Origin: Blautia hominis
Lineage (GTDB): Bacteria > Bacillota > Clostridia > Lachnospirales > Lachnospiraceae
NCBI GenBank assembly: GCA_002270465.1
Contig: NQOF01000001.1
Span: 188,501 to 252,500 of the forward strand
DNA length: 64,000 nt
Reading direction: 5' to 3'
The position numbers were made by a program, and so were the translations under genes. Positions within the stretch are counted from its first letter, which is position 1, and the number at the start of each line of letters is the position of its first letter. Below the pieces are notes generated by a model. The model did not search any database, was not told the DNA's origin, and saw nothing but the letters and a program-made list of their open reading frames with translations. Positions 27,043-36,255 of the stretch are shown one piece after another.

Positions 27043-28833
27043 TCATTCTTCACTGCCGGCACAGGAGGACTCCCCGGCAGGGACGAATTTCAGCACCAGC
27101 AAACCACCCCCGAAAGTCTTGTCTCTCTTTATCCTCCATGCACGATCGGATAAAGATTTCACATCCCCGGATATTTCCATCTGTCCTCCCTGTATTTCAC
27201 CAAACAGAACCGATACCCGGTATCTGCGCTTGGTATCAAGTATCCGGTCCAGCTCTAAATTAATCTGCACATCCTCATTTTCATCAGGGTTGGCTGCAAC
27301 CAGAAGAACTTGGCCCTCTCGGCTGTAACAATATGGAACCGGAAGCGTCCTGGCCGCTTTGTAACCCACAGGACAGTAATGATTTTTTTCTTCGCCCATC
27401 CGTCCCGGTGTGATCAGGTGCGGGTGTTCTCTCCTGATCTTAATGATGCATTTCATGTCTTCCAGCATTTCAGCTTTCTCCGGTCTTTTCAACTGTTCCC
27501 AGTCTAACCAGCTCCCGTAAAGCCAGCGCCCCGTTCCCGGTTCCCCCTCTCCGTATAATCCAGGAGCCAATCGGGGCAGAGGCCGGTAATCCGCATCAAA
27601 TTCCTCACCTGACATAAAGATCGGAATCCCCGGTGCCAAAAGTGATGTGTATCCGGCCAGATAACGGCTCCCCCTGACTCCATACGGGTTCTCATCCCCG
27701 GGAAATCCAACCCAGCCATTGTCATGGCAGCTTAGCTGGATGGATAAAAACTGCCCGTCCTGAATTCTGAGAGGAAATTCCAAAATCAGTCCGTTCCTAA
27801 TTTCCGTGTATTCCACCTTGTAGTCCACTTCCATGACCTCTTCCAAATTGCTGTTCCAGACCTGACCGTTCTTATCCGTCACCTGTATATTTTTTATCTC
27901 TTTTTCCTCATGGATATTCTCCACCCGCAGTCTGCCCAGCTGGATATGGCAGGCAGTGCAGCCGTCAGCACATAAAACTTCCTTTGTAAAATGGCCCTCA
28001 TAGATCACTTCCGGTACTTTACTTTTTTCAAACCATAAAGTGTCCCTGCTGTCCTGAACGGTTCCGTCTCGGTATATTATTTTTACTTCGTACCGTTCGT
28101 TCGCCCGCATCTGCCTGTCTTGGCAGTAACCTGCTGCATCATACAGCATACGGAATGAGAGATTCTGTCCACTATTGTTGCTTATTACCTCCCCGTGCTG
28201 AAGAATGTCTGTCACACCCCGGATCGCAGGCCCGGTTTCCGCAATGATGGTAATTCTCTTTCCTCTCTCCGCAGCCTTTCGGCGGATCATGGCCCAGAGG
28301 TCATTGCGGTAATGGGCAACGTCCAAACGGTAGCCGTCAACCCCGAATCGTTCTATGTACCACAGCCAGGTATCCACCCACCACCGGTCCAGATCCTCAT
28401 GGCCGCCGTACCAGTCAAAATCACGCATACCCCAGGATCCTCCCCGGAACCAGTTCGGATGCTCCTTCACAAGAGGGCTGTCCTCCATGACACCATGGGT
28501 TATCACATCCAGGAATACCTTGATGCCGTGTCTGTGGGCACTCTCTATAAGATGCCTGAAGTCCTCCTCTGTTCCCAGACTGGGGTCTAAACGATCCGGA
28601 CGGATGCAGGCATATTCCGTCCAGATATTATAAAAATGGGCGGGATCACAGAGCTGATGTCCGGTAAGCCACACCCCATTGATCCCCAGTTCCTCCAGAT
28701 ACGGAAGTTTCTCTTCCATGGAAGCAAACGTACCAGACTCCGGTCCGTTTGGTGACGTAAAGCCTTTTGTTGCAATTTCATAGATGATCAGCCGTTCCAG
28801 ATACTCCGGCGCGTCAATAACCTGATAAGCCAT
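27043..28833 (-). CDS. GH13 alpha-amylase-family glycoside hydrolase
   Basis: A 596-residue cytoplasmic enzyme without signal peptide. All four GH13 regions are present: DVITHG (109-114), GYRLDVAHY with nucleophile Asp171, IIAET with acid/base Glu199, and SCHDNG with His370-Asp371. About 130 residues between regions three and four (around 235-365) form a beta-rich insertion including a CADGCTAC segment, longer than usual. The substrate is an alpha-glucoside brought in by the ABC importer encoded upstream; it could be a hydrolase or a glucosyl-transferring/phosphorolytic member. Confidence 0.88.
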   Translation of the reverse strand: MAYQVIDAPEYLERLIIYEIATKGFTSPNGPESGTFASMEEKLPYLEELGINGVWLTGHQLCDPAHFYNIWTEYACIRPDRLDPSLGTEEDFRHLIESAHRHGIKVFLDVITHGVMEDSPLVKEHPNWFRGGSWGMRDFDWYGGHEDLDRWWVDTWLWYIERFGVDGYRLDVAHYRNDLWAMIRRKAAERGKRITIIAETGPAIRGVTDILQHGEVISNNSGQNLSFRMLYDAAGYCQDRQMRANERYEVKIIYRDGTVQDSRDTLWFEKSKVPEVIYEGHFTKEVLCADGCTACHIQLGRLRVENIHEEKEIKNIQVTDKNGQVWNSNLEEVMEVDYKVEYTEIRNGLILEFPLRIQDGQFLSIQLSCHDNGWVGFPGDENPYGVRGSRYLAGYTSLLAPGIPIFMSGEEFDADYRPLPRLAPGLYGEGEPGTGRWLYGSWLDWEQLKRPEKAEMLEDMKCIIKIRREHPHLITPGRMGEEKNHYCPVGYKAARTLPVPYCYSREGQVLLVAANPDENEDVQINLELDRILDTKRRYRVSVLFGEIQGGQMEISGDVKSLSDRAWRIKRDKTFGGGLLVLKFVPAGESSCAGSEE

Positions 28834-28899
28834 ATCATTTTCCTTTCCTTACTGTCTCGTATCTTCATAATTTTAATGTTACGATCATAAGCTGCCCTC

Positions 28900-29733
28900 T
28901 CATCCCTTGACAGAACCAGCCACCATACTCTCCGCAATCTGTTCCTGCAGGATCACGTATACCACCACTGTCGGCAGAATACACATCACAAGTGCTGCAA
29001 ACATAGAAGAATAGTTAAAACTGAATGTGGATGTAAAATATTTGATCGTCAGCGGCAGCGTCCTGTTCTTTTCACTGGAGGTGAGCAGCATGGCGTACAT
29101 AAACTCATTCCAGGAAAAAATAAAGGTAAGGATAGCAGAACTTGCCATAGCCGGCTTACTGAGCGGAAGCATGATCTTTGTATATGTCTTCAAAAATCCG
29201 GCGCCGTCCATATAGGCTGCCTCCTCCAGCTCCCTGGGCACTGCCACGAAAAAGTTCCTCATCAAAAACAGGCTGAGTGCCATTCCGAATCCGGTATAAA
29301 TGAGGATCAGTCCTGCCTTTGTATCGTACAGTCCCAGCTTGTTGATGACAAAATAAACCGGCTGCACCATGGCATTGGAGGGAATCAGCATGGAGGATAT
29401 CAACAGGGTAAAGATGATCTTTTTTCCTTTAAACTCCGTCCTCGCCAGCACGTATCCGGCCATGGAATAAAGTATGACTGCCAATACCGTACTGATTCCC
29501 GCCACGAACAGAGAGGTGAAAAATCTGGAGATAATATCAACCTTATCCAGGGCTATCCTGTACCCATCCAGATAGAGGGATGTGGGCAGGGAAAAGCTGG
29601 AGGAAAGGATCTGGCTGTTTGTCTTAAAGGAAGACAAAAACACCCACAAAAAAGGAAACAGAGAGATAAGAATCACAATTCCCATGATCATATAGTCAAA
29701 GACCCGCTGTCCTGTCTGTTTTTTATTCTTCAT
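28900..29733 (-). CDS. Carbohydrate ABC transporter permease (MalG type)
   Basis: A 277-residue membrane protein with six predicted helices and the EAA loop (EEAAYMDGAGFLKTYTKIML) that contacts the ATPase. It pairs with the MalF-type permease encoded 13 bp upstream. ATG 29733 is chosen for GAGGTGGAGAG just before it. The operon lacks an ATPase gene, so a shared MsmX-type ATPase elsewhere is needed (inference from family practice). Confidence 0.92.
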   Translation of the reverse strand: MKNKKQTGQRVFDYMIMGIVILISLFPFLWVFLSSFKTNSQILSSSFSLPTSLYLDGYRIALDKVDIISRFFTSLFVAGISTVLAVILYSMAGYVLARTEFKGKKIIFTLLISSMLIPSNAMVQPVYFVINKLGLYDTKAGLILIYTGFGMALSLFLMRNFFVAVPRELEEAAYMDGAGFLKTYTKIMLPLSKPAMASSAILTFIFSWNEFMYAMLLTSSEKNRTLPLTIKYFTSTFSFNYSSMFAALVMCILPTVVVYVILQEQIAESMVAGSVKG

Positions 29734-29746
29734 TTCTCTCCACCTC

Positions 29747-30616
29747 TCAATCTGCGCTGTCCATGCGGAACAGTTTGTTGCAGAACAGCATGACAATGAT
29801 ACCAAGGACCAGCAAAAGAATTCCAAGGGTATTGGCATAGCCATACTGGTTGCTCTGGATGATCTTATTTACCATCATAACAGAGATTGTCATACTGGAA
29901 TCCCCAGGCCCCCCGTTCGTGGTCATATAAATAGATTCAAATTCTTTAAACACAGAGGTAACCGCCACTATGGCCCCCGTTCCCACAGCCCTGCGCAGCA
30001 AAGGCAGGTATATGCACCAGTCCACCTGTCTGGCTGTCGCCCCGTCTATCCTGGCTGCCTCCTCTATTTCCGAAGAAATGGAACTAAGTTCAGACAGCAC
30101 GATCAAGGTGATCACCGCCGCATACCAGAGCCAGATATTAGTGACACTTAACAGCGCCGTATTGGAGTCCACCAGCCAGTTTCTGGTAAAACGCTCCAGC
30201 CCCACATTTTTCAAAAGCATGTTCAGGATCCCCACATCCGGCTTGTAGATAAACACAAACATCAGCGCCAGCGCAGACCTGGAAATAATATTGGGGAGCA
30301 TAAAGACCGACCTGGTAAAACGCCACCCTTTTCTCTTTCTCTTCAACACCAATGCAACCAACACTCCAAACGGAACATGCACCGCCACAGCCAGAAACGC
30401 CCAGAACAGTGTATGCCAAAGGGATGCATGGAACACAGGGTCTCGGAAGATCTTTACATAATTATCAAGGCCGATAAACCGCATACTCTGCATGCCGTCC
30501 CACTTGGTAAAGCTGGACACCAGGGCCAGAACCATTGGCCCCAGATAAACCAGCATGAACATCACCAGTGTGGGGATTAAAAATACAGCAATCCAGATTT
30601 TATTTTTCTGTTTCAT
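29747..30616 (-). CDS. Carbohydrate ABC transporter permease (MalF/UgpA type)
   Basis: About 289 residues, six membrane helices, with EEAARIDGATARQVDWCIYL as the EAA coupling loop and FKEFESIYMTTNGGP typical of the sugar-permease CUT1 class. It begins 17 bp after the binding-protein gene. ATG 30616 has GGGTGA upstream; GTG 30625 is possible. It forms the channel with the MalG-type subunit. Confidence 0.92.
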   Translation of the reverse strand: MKQKNKIWIAVFLIPTLVMFMLVYLGPMVLALVSSFTKWDGMQSMRFIGLDNYVKIFRDPVFHASLWHTLFWAFLAVAVHVPFGVLVALVLKRKRKGWRFTRSVFMLPNIISRSALALMFVFIYKPDVGILNMLLKNVGLERFTRNWLVDSNTALLSVTNIWLWYAAVITLIVLSELSSISSEIEEAARIDGATARQVDWCIYLPLLRRAVGTGAIVAVTSVFKEFESIYMTTNGGPGDSSMTISVMMVNKIIQSNQYGYANTLGILLLVLGIIVMLFCNKLFRMDSAD

Positions 30617-30632
30617 CCCAATCACCCATAGC

Positions 30633-32006
30633 CTATTCTATATCCTGCTTATACTGCGCTGCTCCTTCATTCATCATCTGGACAAAATCATCCACGGAGA
30701 TGCTCCCTGACACCAGATTGGGTATCTCTCTTCCGAACACATCGTTCTGGGAAACAGGATCCCATTTTGTCTGATAGCTGGGCAGCACAGTCTTTACATC
30801 AGAGGAAGCGTCCACACAATTTTTCATAGGCGGGATCAGCTTGTCATATTCCTCCTGTGGGAAATCCACAACAGAAGACAGTTCCCCTGCCTCTACAGCC
30901 CTCTTGGTGCTGTAGACAGGCCTGGTATAATATTTCATAAACGCGATGGCTCCGTCAATGACATCCTGTCCGTAGTCTGTGGTAATACACCAGCTTGACT
31001 GTTCCATGGAACCAATCATTACATCACCGGGATATTTCGCATAGCCGACCTTGTCCGCAAAGCCCTCCGGCGCGTAATCCGCATCCGTAAGACTAGACAT
31101 CATCCAGGGGCCATTGGCAATCATCGCTGTATTTCCACTGAAAAAGTTATTGGCTGCCAGAGCATAAGTCCCGCCCACTGCATCGGATGTGGTATAGTCA
31201 AACTGCTTTTTCAGGATTTCCACAGCCTTTTTGAATTCCGGGTTGTCAAAATTATCCGGGAACTGCTGTGTCATAAATTTCTGCCCCTCTTCTGTCCCTC
31301 CCATGTAAGCGGTAGCAAGAAGCATGGGACACCAGGCTGTCTCTGTGGTGTGCAGGGACAATGCCGGGATATTGGCCTCTTTCAGCTTATCGCATGCGTT
31401 CCAGAAATCCTCCCAGGTCTCCGGAAAAGTTTCAATCCCCGCCTCTGCGAACAGTTCTTTGTTGTAGTACATGCCTGACAACTGAAGTCCTGCAGTGGGA
31501 ATCTGATACATTTTACCGTCTTCCCTTGTAAATGTTTCAATGCCCTGAGGCATTAACTGGCCCTTCCATTCCGGGTCTTTCTCCAGATAGGGAGCCACAT
31601 CCACCAGTCTTTCATTTTCCACCAGCAAATCGTAAAACGCAGGTTCCGGTCCAACCTGTATCAGTGCAGGCAGGGAGTTGGAAGCATTCAGCATTTTCAG
31701 TTTTGAGCGGTAGTCATCTGCTGCACCTGCAAGATACTCCTCTTCCATCTGATATTTGCCCTTATACTCTTCGTTAAAATCTTCCACTACCTCTTTCATC
31801 TGGATATCCATGGCATCATTAGCACCCGTGGTGATGATAATGGGTATTTTTACTTCTCCTTCCTCCTTTGACGCCTGGCTTTTGGAAACGGCATCCGTTC
31901 CATCCCCAGATTTTGCATCACTGCTTTTGCTGTCTCCGCCCCCGCATCCAACCAGCAGAACCGCCGCTGCCACACTCAGAATCCTCATAACATTTTTCCT
32001 TTTCAT
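30633..32006 (-). CDS. Extracellular solute-binding lipoprotein of a CUT1 sugar ABC importer
   Basis: A 457-residue protein. The signal sequence ends in a lipobox (LLVGC, Cys21), followed by a Ser/Asp/Lys-rich linker and a two-lobe periplasmic-binding fold with the family segments FPETWEDFWNACDKL and ANNFFSGNTAMIANGPWM. It captures an oligosaccharide outside the cell and hands it to the two permeases encoded downstream. It is the first gene of the operon that continues through GH13 and the methyltransferase. The YesN/YesM pair upstream probably controls it. Confidence 0.93.
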   Translation of the reverse strand: MKRKNVMRILSVAAAVLLVGCGGGDSKSSDAKSGDGTDAVSKSQASKEEGEVKIPIIITTGANDAMDIQMKEVVEDFNEEYKGKYQMEEEYLAGAADDYRSKLKMLNASNSLPALIQVGPEPAFYDLLVENERLVDVAPYLEKDPEWKGQLMPQGIETFTREDGKMYQIPTAGLQLSGMYYNKELFAEAGIETFPETWEDFWNACDKLKEANIPALSLHTTETAWCPMLLATAYMGGTEEGQKFMTQQFPDNFDNPEFKKAVEILKKQFDYTTSDAVGGTYALAANNFFSGNTAMIANGPWMMSSLTDADYAPEGFADKVGYAKYPGDVMIGSMEQSSWCITTDYGQDVIDGAIAFMKYYTRPVYSTKRAVEAGELSSVVDFPQEEYDKLIPPMKNCVDASSDVKTVLPSYQTKWDPVSQNDVFGREIPNLVSGSISVDDFVQMMNEGAAQYKQDIE

Positions 32007-32353
32007 TCATAGGAACCCCCTTTTCTTATAATTGCCGTAACTGTTCAGCGCTGTAAGTTTGCAGGACCGCTGAATCATTACCGATAACTGCATTATAGCA
32101 GTCCCCCTGTGTCAACATATACAAAAAAGAATACCTCTCCTGTTGTTTTCTATACATGTTATAAATTTTTATATCTGTATTCCGATATCATCTGCAACAT
32201 TTGGCATATAATCCGTAAAAAAGCGCAGGACAATCAGCATATTATCCTGCGCCTTTTTACAATATTTGCACAATCCCATACTTTCACGGCTGCCAGACAT
32301 TTCCATACAGCATCACCTTCAGCATAATATCAGCCATGTGCTCTAAATTTGCC
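32007..32353. other. Intergenic region before the sugar operon
   Basis: Holds the terminator of the two-component operon (32217-32252) and the start region of the sugar operon. A TTGACA (32115-32110) and a TATAAT (32097-32092) occur on the minus strand but only 12 nt apart, too close for a normal sigma-A promoter. That may suggest an activator-dependent promoter. Confidence 0.4.
32217..32252 (-). terminator. Terminator of the two-component operon
   Basis: GCGCAGGACAAT (32223-32234) pairs with ATTATCCTGCGC (32241-32252), one mismatch; six T follow on the minus strand. Confidence 0.8.
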
Positions 32354-34129
32354 CTACTCCACAGGAAGCATGATCGTACAGACCGTTCCCATCTCTTCCG
32401 TGCTCTCATAACGGATCCTAAAACGGTTTCCATATCTCAGGCAGAGTCTGCACACAACATTGGATATGCCATATCCCCCCTTTTTCTGGGGAAATGTCTG
32501 TTTTATCTGTTCCATTCCCTGATACTGCATCTGATTGAGTTTTTCCAGGATTTCAGGTTCCATAGCGCTTCCGTTATTACGGACACGCATAACCAGAAAG
32601 CTGTCCTCAGCGCTGACCTCCAACTGTATCTTCCCATTCTCCTCCATATCCGCAAACCCATACTTAATGCAGTTTTCCACCACAGGCTGCAGGATAATCT
32701 TTGGGATCATGACCTGCAGCACGGATTCCTCCGCTTTTATTTCATATGTAAACAGATCCTCATTTCTGATCTGCTCTATGTTCAGATAACATGTCACATG
32801 TTCCAGTTCATTTTTTACAGATACATCATTTTCCCCTTTGCTGATGCTGATCCGAAGCATACTGGACAGGGACTGGATCAGCCTCACCATGGTCTCATCC
32901 CCATCCATCCTTGCCAGCATGTGAATATTATCCAGTGTGTTGTATAGAAAATGGGGGTTAATCTGATAGACCAGAGAATTATATTCGTTAATACGGATCT
33001 CCTCCTGCTCCTTCTTCACTTCCTCCATTAAGGTGCCAATGTGTTTCAGCATTTTATTATAGGAAACTGCCACCTGATCCAGTTCTGTGTTGGTACTTGT
33101 CTGTATTTCCTGGTTCAAGCTTTCTCCGTCAAAGTTGCTCATGATCCGGCTGATCGCGGAGATGGCTTTTCTGAAGGGGTGTGATACGAACGCGGACATA
33201 ACAATACAGACTGCTGCAGATATCAGCATTGTCAAAACCATACTTTTCAGAAAGTTTCTGGCCGGTGCCCAAATGACGGCTTCCGGTACAACGGAAAGGA
33301 ACATGAGGTTCCGATTCTTGTCCGTATTGGCAAAGCAGATCCGGTTGTCAGCTGCAAAATGTACCACTTCACCTGCCTCGACGGCATCATCGGACAATTT
33401 TTCCTTTGCCTCCAGCAATATTTCCCTGCTGATTTCCGCCTCCTGGTCCTCCCCTCCCGTCCGGCAGCAGATTTCACCTTCCATGGTAGCCATGGCATAG
33501 ATGGCAGGAGCGTGCTTATTGATATCAAAGAAAATATTGTCATAGAAGTCCTGATTCAGTTTTACGATCAGTATTCCCGGTTCTACGTTCTGTTCCATAT
33601 GCCGGATATTCCGAACCAAAAAGATGCCTGAATCTTCCTGTCCGTTTCGATCGATCGTACTGTACATGATCTTTGTCAGGGAATAATTATCCGAAAGCGC
33701 TTCCCGCAGCTCTTCCGACAGAATGTCCTCTGGTTTCACATTTGATATTACTTTATTGGCAAAGTATTCATTTCCCTTGTTGTCAATAAATATCCCGTAT
33801 TCTGTATATTGATTATTGGAATACCAGAGGCTTCTGTTTACATATACCTGGTCCTGAGGCAGAAGCTCTCTTCTCTCCAAAGATTTCTGGATATACGTGT
33901 TGGTGATATAATTTCTGGTCAGCTCGTCAAATCCCTGTTCCATCATCTGGTAATTCCCAATCATTTTGCTGTTGCTGTGAGAATAGTTTTCCATATTCAA
34001 ATCCGTCACGTTTTTGTTTATGGAGCCTGCCAGAACCACTCCCATAATGCCAAGAGGCAGAATTGCTGCCAATATTGTAAAGATCACCAGCTTTTTACGA
34101 ATTCCATAAAACCGTTTATTGTTCTTCAT
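32354..34129 (-). CDS. YesM-type sensor histidine kinase
   Basis: A 591-residue kinase: helix near residues 15-37, an extracytoplasmic Cache-like sensor to about 280, second helix, HAMP, then the His_kinase domain with INPHFLYNTLDN (His393) and the ATP site QPVVENCIKYG plus GGYGISNV. This LytS/YesM architecture pairs with AraC-type response regulators and senses extracellular carbohydrate or its binding protein. ATG 34129 has AGGAAAG upstream and lies 14 bp inside the end of the regulator gene, so the pair is translationally coupled. Confidence 0.93.
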   Translation of the reverse strand: MKNNKRFYGIRKKLVIFTILAAILPLGIMGVVLAGSINKNVTDLNMENYSHSNSKMIGNYQMMEQGFDELTRNYITNTYIQKSLERRELLPQDQVYVNRSLWYSNNQYTEYGIFIDNKGNEYFANKVISNVKPEDILSEELREALSDNYSLTKIMYSTIDRNGQEDSGIFLVRNIRHMEQNVEPGILIVKLNQDFYDNIFFDINKHAPAIYAMATMEGEICCRTGGEDQEAEISREILLEAKEKLSDDAVEAGEVVHFAADNRICFANTDKNRNLMFLSVVPEAVIWAPARNFLKSMVLTMLISAAVCIVMSAFVSHPFRKAISAISRIMSNFDGESLNQEIQTSTNTELDQVAVSYNKMLKHIGTLMEEVKKEQEEIRINEYNSLVYQINPHFLYNTLDNIHMLARMDGDETMVRLIQSLSSMLRISISKGENDVSVKNELEHVTCYLNIEQIRNEDLFTYEIKAEESVLQVMIPKIILQPVVENCIKYGFADMEENGKIQLEVSAEDSFLVMRVRNNGSAMEPEILEKLNQMQYQGMEQIKQTFPQKKGGYGISNVVCRLCLRYGNRFRIRYESTEEMGTVCTIMLPVE

Positions 34130-35375
34130 ACGTTTCTTTCCTGTACTCTGTGGGCAGACATCCTGTGCGTTTCTTAAACTGCTGCGTGAAATAAGAGGGA
34201 TTGGGGATCCCCACCTTCTCACAAATTTCGGTTATGGTATCATCACTTGTTTTCAAAAGCTTTTTAGCCCGTTTGATCCTCTCCTCCAGCAAATACTGTT
34301 TGAAGGAACGCTGCATCCCCTGCCCGAAAAGCCTGCCAAAATATACAGGGTTCAGATGTACCTCCCTGGCTGCCATACCCACACTTAAAAACTCATCGTC
34401 CAGATGTTCCTGTACATATCCGATCGCCTGGCTGATGTAGGATTTGGCATGACTGCGGATCTGGTCCAGTTCCGTCAGATCCCTCTGCTCCCCCTCTCCC
34501 TGTTCCAGGTTCTCCACTGCCTGCACATATACTTCTTTCAGTCCTTTCATCCCCCTGCTCATGCCGGATATGCCATACCGGAGATCAACCGCAAATTTCT
34601 GTTTCAGTATTTCCAGTTCTCTCTCCAGAATCGGGAGCACTAAATGTTCCTCCCGGGAAGCTGCCAGGATCATAATTCTGTAGCCGCTTTCGTTTTGGAA
34701 ATAAAAATACTGATAAGATTCCCCCAGTCTGCTTTCTAAAAAAGCGGCGATTTCCTCCTGGGTAACGGCCTGCCCGTTTTTTTCATCCTGTATTCTGACA
34801 AGATCCAGGCAGACGGCCCGGTAAAAGAAAGTATCCCAGTCTTTTCTCCCAAAACGTTCCAGCTTTTCCTGCAGTTCCTCCTCGTCTATCTGGTCACCGC
34901 TGAATTTGCTGATCATATAATTTTCAAATACCTTCCGGTTATTTTCAATAAAGTGTTCATAGTCCTGAAGGATTTTTCTGCTCTTATTCGTCTGCCGGAT
35001 CGTCTTCGCGGCTCCGCAAACGGCCTCTTCCAGTCTGCTGTCCTCTATGGGCTTTAAGAGATATGTAAATGCGCCCAGCTCGCAGGCTTTCTGTGCATAT
35101 TCAAAATCACGGTATGCACTGATGACGATCCACAGGCATTTCTTTTTCGCCTGTCTGTTTACCTCCTGGATAAGTTCCAGTCCTGTCATTTGTTTCATGC
35201 GGATATCTGTTATCACAATATCCGGCTGTTTTTCAAGAATTTCTGCCACTGCCTTTCCCGGATTGCGCGATGTGCCCACCACCACGGCCCCCATTTTCTC
35301 CCAGGAATAAGTTGTCTCCAGCCCTTTTAGAATGATGGCCTCGTCATCCACCAAAAAAACTTTAATCTTCTCCAT
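34116..35375 (-). CDS. YesN-type response regulator (receiver plus AraC DNA-binding domain)
   Basis: A 419-residue regulator. The N-terminal receiver has phospho-Asp57 (ITDIRM), Thr/Ser at ISAYRDFEYA and Lys in LLKPIE. A middle linker of about 170 residues is followed by a C-terminal AraC helix-turn-helix (GIPNPSYFTQQFKKRTGCLP). It is encoded just before its kinase and upstream of the sugar importer/GH13 operon, which is its likely target. Confidence 0.93.
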   Translation of the reverse strand: MEKIKVFLVDDEAIILKGLETTYSWEKMGAVVVGTSRNPGKAVAEILEKQPDIVITDIRMKQMTGLELIQEVNRQAKKKCLWIVISAYRDFEYAQKACELGAFTYLLKPIEDSRLEEAVCGAAKTIRQTNKSRKILQDYEHFIENNRKVFENYMISKFSGDQIDEEELQEKLERFGRKDWDTFFYRAVCLDLVRIQDEKNGQAVTQEEIAAFLESRLGESYQYFYFQNESGYRIMILAASREEHLVLPILERELEILKQKFAVDLRYGISGMSRGMKGLKEVYVQAVENLEQGEGEQRDLTELDQIRSHAKSYISQAIGYVQEHLDDEFLSVGMAAREVHLNPVYFGRLFGQGMQRSFKQYLLEERIKRAKKLLKTSDDTITEICEKVGIPNPSYFTQQFKKRTGCLPTEYRKETYEEQ

Positions 35376-35628
35376 ATTATTGCCCCATGTTCTTTGATCT
35401 TTTGTACTGCATCTTTAAATTTAGCATAGAGAGATGTCCCTGTGCGTTGCGTTTATTATACCGCGTAATCAGGGAGATTGGTAGTGTGAAACGGGAATGG
35501 CAGGGGATTGCCTGATGGCTTAAGGAGACTGGCGGGCGGCTGTGTCTGTTGTGTCCGTCCGATTATTTTTAACTTGTAGCAATATTATTTTATAAACCAT
35601 ACACTATAAAGAAAAAGGAAAATATAAT

Positions 35629-36090
35629 ATGAACTTTAATGACTTTCATTGTGGCTGCATGAAACCATGCGAAACATATTCCTACGCACAATACGGTGTA
35701 CAAGCAAATCCGCCGTCTAAATCTGACTTGCCAATGGCTGTCTTATTTCAGGAAGGTGAACAGATTTCTTTAACGGATACAGAAATCTTTCTGGAGCCGG
35801 GATATCTGTATCTTATAGATTTTATATTTTTAGCAACGCCAGAGGCGGACAGTTTCATGCAGATCACACCTAAAATCAATGGGACGCTTCAACTGTTGTA
35901 TTCTTTTTTTGCCCCCACCGGTTCTGCGTCACGTAATGCCTCCGCATCCGGAAGTTTCACAGTCCCGGTTACTGAAAATGGTGCAAGCGTATCCTTCAAT
36001 CTGACCTACCCGGATAAAGTTAGAAATATTGATATATCCGGCGCCGTGTCCGTTACCCTGCTTCATAAGATCAAGGGTACTAAGTGCTGA
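35629..36090 (+). CDS. Small beta-rich protein, resembling C-terminal jelly-roll of collagen-like proteins
   Basis: A 153-residue protein. An N-terminal stretch with several Cys and Tyr (CGCMKPCETYSYAQYG) is followed by alternating beta strands, including LEPGYLYLIDFIFLA, KINGTLQLLYSFFAP and SGAVSVTLLHKI. This resembles the trimeric C-terminal domain of BclA/exosporium-type collagen-like proteins found in many clostridia, but no collagen repeat is present. The similarity is weak and by eye. GAAAAAGGA precedes the start. Stands alone between divergent and unrelated genes; possibly a spore or surface component. Confidence 0.5.
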   Translation: MNFNDFHCGCMKPCETYSYAQYGVQANPPSKSDLPMAVLFQEGEQISLTDTEIFLEPGYLYLIDFIFLATPEADSFMQITPKINGTLQLLYSFFAPTGSASRNASASGSFTVPVTENGASVSFNLTYPDKVRNIDISGAVSVTLLHKIKGTKC

Positions 36091-36144
36091 CTAATAGACC
36101 GCGGCCTGTATTCTATGCAGGGAGACTGCGCCTTTACTTTGTTA

Positions 36145-36173
36145 TTGTAATTATATCAGCTATTTGATATACT
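36145..36173 (+). promoter_or_regulatory. Promoter of the MATE leader
   Basis: TTGTAA (36145-36150), 17-nt spacer, TATACT (36168-36173). Transcription should begin near 36180, about 18 nt before the terminator hairpin of the leader. Confidence 0.7.
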
Positions 36174-36197
36174 TTATAAAAACAACGGGTGAGCACC

Positions 36198-36240
36198 TAC
36201 CGTATACAAGGCTATGTCTTGTATACGGTATTTGTTTTTG
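36198..36240 (+). terminator. Attenuator-type terminator in the MATE leader
   Basis: A perfect 13-bp stem, TACCGTATACAAG (36198-36210) with CTTGTATACGGTA (36218-36230), followed by TTTGTTTTTG. It lies between promoter and start codon, so transcription must read through for the exporter to be made. A small GGTG/CACC hairpin precedes it. The antiterminator and signal are not evident. Confidence 0.75.
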
Positions 36241-36255
36241 GGGGAAAGTTTGATA

